Assembly (NCBI GenBank): GCA_016217965.1
Contig: JACRFI010000010.1
Span: 1-34,611 of the forward strand
Source of the DNA: Candidatus Kaiserbacteria bacterium
GTDB taxonomy: Bacteria > Patescibacteriota > Minisyncoccia > Phycocordibacterales > UBA2100
Length of the DNA stretch: 34,611 bases
Direction of reading: 5' to 3'
The notes under the pieces were generated by a model. That model was given only the letters and a program-made list of their open reading frames with translations, made no database searches and was not told the origin of the DNA. The position numbers and the translations under genes are program-made. Below are positions 30,088 to 34,611 of this stretch, one piece after another. Within the stretch, counting starts at the first letter, position 1, and each line of letters opens with the position of its first letter.

Positions 30088-31944
30088 TTACACGCTCACG
30101 ATCACAGGAATAACGATGGGTCTTTTCATGGTGCGTTGAAGGAGGAAGCGGGCGACAGAATCTGCGAGGTCTTCGCGCGCTGCGTCCAAATCAGCCGAGC
30201 GGGGATTGCGCATCGATTGCTCGACGCTTTTTCTGATGATGAGGCGCGTTTGATCCATCAGGTCTTTGTTGTCACGAAGGTATACGAATCCGCGCGAGAT
30301 GATGTCGGGGGATTTGTGAAGCCTGCCGCTGCGCCTGTCTACTGTCGCGACGACGACACAGAAACCTTCCTGTCCGAGCGCTTTACGATCGCGCATAAGA
30401 ACATCGGATATTTCGCTCACCGTTAGCCCTTCGACAACGCGCAACTCGGACGGTGCTTTATGCGCAGTCTTTACAATCTTTTCGCCTTTTACTATCTCAA
30501 CGACAGAGCCGTTGTCGGGGATGACGATATTTTGCGGTGGCACGCCCATTTCTGCCGCAAGGTCCGCGTGGACGCGTAGCATGTAATGATAGCCGTGCTG
30601 AGGCACGAAGAATTTCGGCTTGACCTGTTTGTGTATCCACGCTGCCTCTTCTCGATTGCCGTGCCCGGAGGCATGCACGTCGGACGCGTAGTAGGTGATG
30701 ATGTGCGCGCCTTGGCGGGAGAGGTTGTCCTTCAATTTCTGGACAGCGCGTTCGTTGCCGGGAATGACTGAGGAAGAAAGAACGATCGTATCTGTCGGTT
30801 GCAAGCGGATATGCTTGTGGGACTTGTTACCGATGCGTGCGAGCGAAGCGAATTCATCGCCCTGCGCACCCGTTGCGAGGATCAAAAGTTTCTCGGGCGG
30901 GTAACTCGCCATGTTCTCGACAGCAACAACGGTATCGTCTTTGTATTTGATGAGCCCTATCTCGCGAGCGATCTCGATATTTGTACGCATGCTTCTTCCG
31001 TCGATTACGACCTTTTTGCCGAATTTTTCCGCGAAATGTACGACACGGATGAGCCGCTCAAGGTGTGAAGCGAACATTGCAATGATGAGACGGCCGTGCG
31101 AGTCATGGATTATTCTCTCAAGCGTCGCATACACCGTGCGCTCTGGGATAGAGAATCCGGGCTGCCAGACATTTGTCGAGTCCATGAGGAGGCACAGCAC
31201 CTTTCGGTTCCTAAATACTTCGAATTCGCGGAACTCTTCTTCTGTTGGCACGCCATTTTCAGTATCAAGTTTTATATCGCCCGTGTATACGACATCGCCC
31301 CAAGCGGTTTCGATGATAATGCCCATTGAGTCAGGGACCGTATGGGTAACGCCGAAAAAGCGGATAGTGTGGTTTCCTAGTTTGATGCTCTCGTCCTTTT
31401 CGACTTCGCGGATATTTACGGGCGCATTGCCAGCGAATTCTTCTTGGCGTTTTTTTATCATGAGGCCGGTCAACTTTCTTGTATAGATGGTCGGGTTCCC
31501 GATGCGATCCGAGACGTACGGAATTCCACCGATGTGGTCGAGGTGGCCATGCGATATGAACATGCCGCGTATCTTGTCCCGGCGTTCCTCCAGATAGCCG
31601 GTGTTTGGAAGGATGTAGTCGATGCCAGGCGTTTCTTCTTCCTTGAATTGAAAACCACAATCAAGGATGTAGATGTCATTACCAACCTCGACGGCGGTCA
31701 TGTTTCGTCCTATCTCTTCGACGCCGCCAAGCGGGATGATGCGCACGACGTCGGCTGCGGGTGGAGGTATCGGGGAACCTGTGGCACGGGCACGTTGTGC
31801 ACTCGATGATGTCTGGTGCTCAAGCCGCATGCGGCGTGGGCGAGGCGGGCGCCTTGAGGGACCGAATTGTCTGCGAGGGCCGCGCGGGCGGTCTCCGTGG
31901 GATCGCGAGGGACCGTGGCCAGAAGGATTAGGTGAAGGGTACAT
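30088..31944 (-). CDS. rnj: Ribonuclease J
   Basis: A 618-aa metallo-beta-lactamase/beta-CASP nuclease for mRNA decay and rRNA/5'-end maturation. An N-terminal Pro/Arg/Gly-rich disordered extension (1-65) precedes the core, which starts with VRIIPLGGVEEIGRNM. The zinc site is SHGHLDHIGG (H132, H134, D136, H137), with THTVPDS, GDIKLD, and beta-CASP motifs around SSVIPGNE and HASGHG. The C-terminal domain follows (about 480-618). The basic tail could bind RNA or polyphosphate. RNase J, not RNase E, is the usual decay nuclease in CPR bacteria. The ATG lies 51 nt after the upstream solute-binding-protein stop, in a repeat-bearing gap. Confidence 0.96.
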   Translation of the reverse strand: MYPSPNPSGHGPSRSHGDRPRGPRRQFGPSRRPPRPRRMRLEHQTSSSAQRARATGSPIPPPAADVVRIIPLGGVEEIGRNMTAVEVGNDIYILDCGFQFKEEETPGIDYILPNTGYLEERRDKIRGMFISHGHLDHIGGIPYVSDRIGNPTIYTRKLTGLMIKKRQEEFAGNAPVNIREVEKDESIKLGNHTIRFFGVTHTVPDSMGIIIETAWGDVVYTGDIKLDTENGVPTEEEFREFEVFRNRKVLCLLMDSTNVWQPGFSIPERTVYATLERIIHDSHGRLIIAMFASHLERLIRVVHFAEKFGKKVVIDGRSMRTNIEIAREIGLIKYKDDTVVAVENMASYPPEKLLILATGAQGDEFASLARIGNKSHKHIRLQPTDTIVLSSSVIPGNERAVQKLKDNLSRQGAHIITYYASDVHASGHGNREEAAWIHKQVKPKFFVPQHGYHYMLRVHADLAAEMGVPPQNIVIPDNGSVVEIVKGEKIVKTAHKAPSELRVVEGLTVSEISDVLMRDRKALGQEGFCVVVATVDRRSGRLHKSPDIISRGFVYLRDNKDLMDQTRLIIRKSVEQSMRNPRSADLDAAREDLADSVARFLLQRTMKRPIVIPVIVSV

Positions 31945-31995
31945 AAAAATTAAGTTAAAAGTTAGAAGGCAAAAATCAAAAGTGATTGATAATAA
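31945..31995. repeat. GAAGGCAAAA-type short repeat upstream of RNase J
   Basis: The 51-nt gap contains AAAAGTTAGAAGGCAAAAATC. A related unit, AAGGTCAGAAGGCAAAAG, lies at 34330-34347 before secG. Both share GAAGGCAAAA flanked by AAAGT-like sequence, and both sit just upstream of minus-strand genes, which suggests one repeat family. Confidence 0.5.
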
Positions 31996-33918
31996 TTAGA
32001 ACTGAAAGAACTTTAGATCGGGATAAGTAGAAAATATATTCCAGACGCGTTCAGTGTCCGTATACCATTCATGCGCACTGAGAAATCGTTCGGAAGGCGA
32101 TGTGAGCGCGCCGAATGAAAGTCCCTCCAGGTCTTTCGGCACAACGTAGATGAATTCAGGGGCATACAAAAAGACGGCTGGCTGGTCCTCTCCGATGATA
32201 TCGGAGAATTCGCGATACAATTTTTCTCGCTCTTCTTTGTTCACTTCTGTGCGGGCAGACGCTAGAAGCTTGTCCGCCTTCGTACTTGCATAGAGTGCGA
32301 GGTTAAGGCCTGGGTCGTTGCGTTGGCTAGAGTGCCAGAAAGCGAATAGGTCTAGCGTGCGTCCTACGACTTCTCCGAAGAGAATTGCATCATACGCGCG
32401 CGGACGAAGAACCGTTGTGTTGAATTCTGCAAGCGGATACACCTGAACGTCAACATCCACACCTGCTTCTTTCCATGATGCTGCAACGGATTCTGCCGTT
32501 CCCGACAGCTCGGGCGTATCAGCAGTCGCAAGTGCGAAGGAAAGCGTTTGTTTATTTTTTGTGCCCTTTGTCCAAACGCTGTTTTCAGTGCTTGCTTCCG
32601 GTGAGGTTGTCGAGACTGTGGCCCCCTCATATTTCCACCCCCCTTTTGTGAGAATGGAACGCGCCGCATCTGCCTCGGTTTCAGTGCTCGTTGCCGTTTC
32701 CTCTCGAACTTCCGAAAAGAGTCCTGGCGGGATTGGTCCGTCGGCCTCTTTGCCGAACCCGCCGAGGCTTTTGTCAATTAACTCTTCTCTATTTATTGCG
32801 GCTGAAAGTGCGGAGCGGACGGAAAGGTCAGCCAAAATAGGCGCATGGCTTTGATTGAAAAAGATGCCGAAGATGCGAGTCGAGGCAATGCGCACGAGCC
32901 TCGAATCTGGGCGGCTTTCAATAAGGGTGCTTGGGGGTGTGATTCCTGCAAAGCTGTCTATCTCGCTGTACGCGAATGCGTCCTTGAGTGCCTGTTGGTT
33001 CGGATAAAAATGAAATTCAATCTTGTCGAGGTTCGCACGCCCCAGAGTGAAATCATCGAAAGCGGAAAGTTCGTACAAAATTGGGGAGCCTGCTTTATCT
33101 GTTGTTACATCTGAGATTTTAAATGGGCCGCTTCCTATCGGGTTTGTGTTCAGGGCGTGGAAGGGAAATTCTTCAGGAGAGATATTGTTCCAAAGTGCCT
33201 TTGGCAAAATGCCGAGCTGCGTATTCTCAAGGAACGGTGCGTATGCGTGGGGGAGCGTAAAAATGACGGTGCGTTCATCGGGGCTGGAAACTGAGACGCC
33301 CTCCCAATCTGCACGCCGCGGGCTTTTTATCATCTCGTTCTGTGCGAGTGATACGGTGAACAAGACATCCTCTGCTTTTATAGGAGTGCCATCATGGAAG
33401 GTGGCATTTTCCCGGATGGTGAACGTGTATGCCGTGCCATCTTCAGATACTTGGTAGCCCTCCGCAACGTCGGGGATAAGTGTGCCGTTCTTTCCTGCGC
33501 GCATGAGCCCTGAGTAGATGAGCGCGGCAAGGTCTTGGTCTGTCTGCGATATCGCAAGGAGTGGATTGATGAATCGCGGAGTTCCAAGCGTACCTTCGGA
33601 GAGCGCACCGCCCCTTGAAGGCACCGTGACGCTGACCTGTTCGTTCACTTTGATGAGAAGCATAAGGGCGCTTCCGGCGAGAAGGATGGATAGTACATAG
33701 AGAAGCATCCTCTCTCCTGGGGAGAGCGCATGAAGGACGCGGTGCAATGCGCTGAAACGCCCGACATGCCTCTCTTCCATGAGCATGTCTGCAACGTTTT
33801 TTTTCCGTAGAGCATCCTGCATTTCCGGGATGTCCGGTTTTTTTTGTAGGTCAAGGAGTTCTTCCACCCCGTTAGAAACAGGACGCGGACGCTGGTTTGT
33901 TGAGTCTGTAAAATTCAT
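31996..33918 (-). CDS. Membrane-anchored family 5 extracellular solute-binding protein (OppA/DppA-like)
   Basis: A 640-aa peptide/oligopeptide-type binding protein (SBP_bac_5). A cytoplasmic Arg/Lys-rich N-terminus (about 1-68) is followed by one TM helix (about 71-91) and an extracytoplasmic domain that starts GALSEGTLGTPRFINPLL. Family motifs are present: LIYSGLM, VSEDGTAYTFTIRENATFHDGTPIKAEDV, and NPIGSGPFK. There is no lipobox Cys. The ATG at 33918 is weakly supported, with no Shine-Dalgarno; a TTG at 33948 would extend it by 10 residues. A 15-nt inverted repeat has one arm in codons ~13-17 and the other upstream of the start. No permease or ATPase gene is adjacent, so its partners lie elsewhere. 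Confidence 0.88.
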   Translation of the reverse strand: MNFTDSTNQRPRPVSNGVEELLDLQKKPDIPEMQDALRKKNVADMLMEERHVGRFSALHRVLHALSPGERMLLYVLSILLAGSALMLLIKVNEQVSVTVPSRGGALSEGTLGTPRFINPLLAISQTDQDLAALIYSGLMRAGKNGTLIPDVAEGYQVSEDGTAYTFTIRENATFHDGTPIKAEDVLFTVSLAQNEMIKSPRRADWEGVSVSSPDERTVIFTLPHAYAPFLENTQLGILPKALWNNISPEEFPFHALNTNPIGSGPFKISDVTTDKAGSPILYELSAFDDFTLGRANLDKIEFHFYPNQQALKDAFAYSEIDSFAGITPPSTLIESRPDSRLVRIASTRIFGIFFNQSHAPILADLSVRSALSAAINREELIDKSLGGFGKEADGPIPPGLFSEVREETATSTETEADAARSILTKGGWKYEGATVSTTSPEASTENSVWTKGTKNKQTLSFALATADTPELSGTAESVAASWKEAGVDVDVQVYPLAEFNTTVLRPRAYDAILFGEVVGRTLDLFAFWHSSQRNDPGLNLALYASTKADKLLASARTEVNKEEREKLYREFSDIIGEDQPAVFLYAPEFIYVVPKDLEGLSFGALTSPSERFLSAHEWYTDTERVWNIFSTYPDLKFFQF

Positions 33919-33987
33919 GTCAAGAAACGAGAGTGTGATTGTTACCAAGGCGCTAATTTCAGCGAGTGTCCGCTGTTTCTAACGGGG
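33867..33987. repeat. 15-nt perfect inverted repeat spanning the solute-binding-protein start
   Basis: CCCCGTTAGAAACAG (33867-33881) and CTGTTTCTAACGGGG (33973-33987) are exact reverse complements with a 91-nt interval that contains the ATG at 33918. In mRNA they would form a 15-bp stem enclosing the start. One arm encodes protein. Confidence 0.75.
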
Positions 33988-34019
33988 TCCCATCATCTAT
34001 AACAACAAGACTGCCGACT

Positions 34020-34059
34020 AGATCTCGGCCTCCCACTGTTTGGGGGAGAGTTGTAGCAA
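34020..34059. terminator. Possible hairpin after secG
   Basis: CTCCC (34030-34034) and GGGAG (34043-34048 region) can pair around ACTGTTTG just downstream of the secG stop on the minus strand. No U-tract follows, so it is at best a weak or processing-type stem. Confidence 0.3.
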
Positions 34060-34293
34060 CTAACTAATAATTAAATTCACGAATGCCGACAAAGCAAAGA
34101 GGATACCAAGAGTAATAGTAGCCTGGAACAAGGTTTTTTCCAATCCACGGCGGGTGTGGAAACCGCTGGTGAAGTTATCGGCGCCGAAAGCACCCCCGAG
34201 GGATGCGCCCGTGCGCTGCAGCAAAATTGCCCCTATGAGGAGTACAGAGAGGCCTATTTGCACGTACGGCAATGCCGTCTGGAGAAGAACCAT
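34060..34293 (-). CDS. secG: Preprotein translocase subunit SecG
   Basis: A 77-aa subunit of the SecYEG channel with two TM helices (about 7-24 and 55-76) and the family connecting loop: LLQRTGASLGGAFG, then a short polar stretch and GLEKTLFQATI. Length fits SecG (70-110 aa). The open frame continues upstream to 34491, but that part is built from a dispersed repeat and is rejected. The ATG at 34293 is favoured because TAGTAT (34302-34307) ends 8 nt before it with a -35 TTGACT (34326-34331) at an 18-nt spacing. It precedes the solute-binding protein on the same strand, separated by 141 nt. Confidence 0.93.
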   Translation of the reverse strand: MVLLQTALPYVQIGLSVLLIGAILLQRTGASLGGAFGADNFTSGFHTRRGLEKTLFQATITLGILFALSAFVNLIIS

Positions 34294-34331
34294 GCGGTGG
34301 CATACTACCATATGGGGCATTCCAAAGTCAA
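34294..34331 (-). promoter_or_regulatory. secG promoter, leaderless geometry
   Basis: Minus strand: TTGACT (34326-34331), an 18-nt spacer and TAGTAT (34302-34307), which ends 8 nt before the ATG. The -35 lies within the GAAGGCAAAA-type repeat region. Confidence 0.55.
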
Positions 34332-34353
34332 AGGTCAGAAGGCAAAAGTTCCT

Positions 34354-34471
34354 AAGCGAGCGCAGGTATTGCTCCTGAGCCGTCTTCGCAGGCGCGACTG
34401 GCGCCGAGACCGAGCGCTGGTGCAGCAGCACCAGATAGCGACGGCGAAGGAGTAGATACCAAGCGAGCAGG
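34354..34471 (-). repeat. Three-way-junction core (copy B) with its own flanking stem
   Basis: Minus-strand bases 34445 to 34379 match the core between glmS and the HAD gene nearly base for base: closing stem GCCGTC/GACGGC, hairpin CTGGTGC/GCACCAG (34417-34434), hairpin GGCGC/GCGCC with one extra loop A. Two base pairs differ from copy A, both compensated. The outer stem is different but still pairs: GGTAT and CTCC (34365-34374) with GGAG and ATACC (34449-34460). Near-direct repeats AAGCGAGCGCAGG (34354-34366) and AAGCGAGCAGG (34461-34471) flank it. Confidence 0.8.
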
Positions 34472-34611
34472 TTGCATAAGTTCAGATACATTTGGCACTC
34501 GGGTAACTGCTAGGATGTGCGGCAGATATACATGCGAGACATGGTCCCTGGAGCGCGAAAGTTCCAGCGGGACACGGTACGCTGGCTCCATATGGCTACC
34601 GAGCGGGCGAA
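34472..34611. other. Right-end intergenic stretch
   Basis: No coding region is convincing. One hairpin is visible: GGAG (34550-34553)/CTCC (34586-34589) outside CCAGCG (34564-34569)/CGCTGG (34580-34585), with a one-sided bulge. The feature this belongs to may lie beyond the window. Confidence 0.4.

Noticed and set aside
34294-34491. Upstream extension of the secG frame (adds 66 residues)
   Set aside because: The added part translates the dispersed three-way-junction repeat; the same frame in copy A gives a similar but structurally explained peptide. A promoter lies directly before the ATG at 34293.
1-34611. tRNA, rRNA or tmRNA genes
   Set aside because: No TTCGANTC-type T-loop with matching acceptor stem was found on either strand. 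TTCGAA hits lie in coding regions or in the 5302-5346 inverted repeat.
1-34611. Alternative genetic code with UGA as glycine (as in Gracilibacteria/Absconditabacteria)
   Set aside because: Several genes end in TGA at family-appropriate lengths, including the TrmB-type regulator, the HAD gene at 17498 and the alpha/beta hydrolase, so UGA is a stop.
1-34611. CRISPR array or insertion sequence
   Set aside because: No regularly spaced identical repeats and no transposase or integrase motifs were found; the repeats present are single palindromes.

Overview
The window looks like a stretch of a small-genome bacterium of the Candidate Phyla Radiation (Patescibacteria), most likely a Parcubacteria-type lineage. 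This is inferred from gene content, not from a marker tree. Supporting signs are short gaps and frequent 4-17 nt gene overlaps. Others are a secreted protein carrying the Cys-containing Ig-like repeat common in that group, a membrane-anchored MurF, a TM-anchored (not lipobox) substrate-binding protein, RNase J with a basic Pro/Arg-rich tail, and families of short palindromic or AT-rich intergenic repeats. TGA is used as a normal stop, so the genetic code is standard (table 11). I see no rRNA, tRNA, CRISPR array or transposase.

Layout. 1-5143: envelope polysaccharide cluster (secreted CBM-Ig-polysaccharide deacetylase; RlpA-like barrel protein; membrane deacetylase/GT2 glycosyltransferase fusion; GlsB/YeaQ-type membrane protein). 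5386-7729: small membrane protein, phosphotransferase, two small envelope proteins. 7816-11262: ABC importer of the SsuABC/TauABC type read leftward, divergent from a TrmB-type regulator across a palindrome-rich promoter region. 11293-15413: pyrD, purF, Nudix hydrolase and a serine beta-lactamase-like hydrolase, closely spaced or overlapping. 15562-17388: glmS. 17498-20401 (minus strand): HAD phosphatase, a secreted alpha/beta-hydrolase-like protein, and metK preceded by a SAM-I (S-box) riboswitch. 20693-23732: degenerate methyltransferase, Maf, YvcK, a 4-TM protein and a Gmad2 protein. 23757-29859: nth, alpha/beta hydrolase, murF, ddl, a small helical protein, a HAD-IB phosphatase and mutY. 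29881-34293 (minus strand): secG, family-5 solute-binding protein, RNase J and a 49-aa membrane peptide.

Together the genes cover amino-sugar supply and peptidoglycan precursors (GlmS, YvcK, MurF, Ddl), surface polysaccharide synthesis and modification, purine and pyrimidine steps (PurF, PyrD), base-excision repair and pool sanitation (Nth, MutY, Nudix, Maf), methyl metabolism (MetK) and RNA decay/export (RNase J, SecG).

Four observations stand out. (1) A 66-67 nt three-way-junction element occurs at two distant loci, with two covarying base pairs and locus-specific flanking stems that still pair. (2) Eleven genes have a -10 hexamer ending 6-8 nt before the start codon, which predicts leaderless mRNAs. 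(3) PurF, Nth and MutY, three enzymes whose classic forms carry [4Fe-4S] clusters, have all lost cluster cysteines. (4) A SAM-I aptamer precedes metK with an unusual candidate expression platform.
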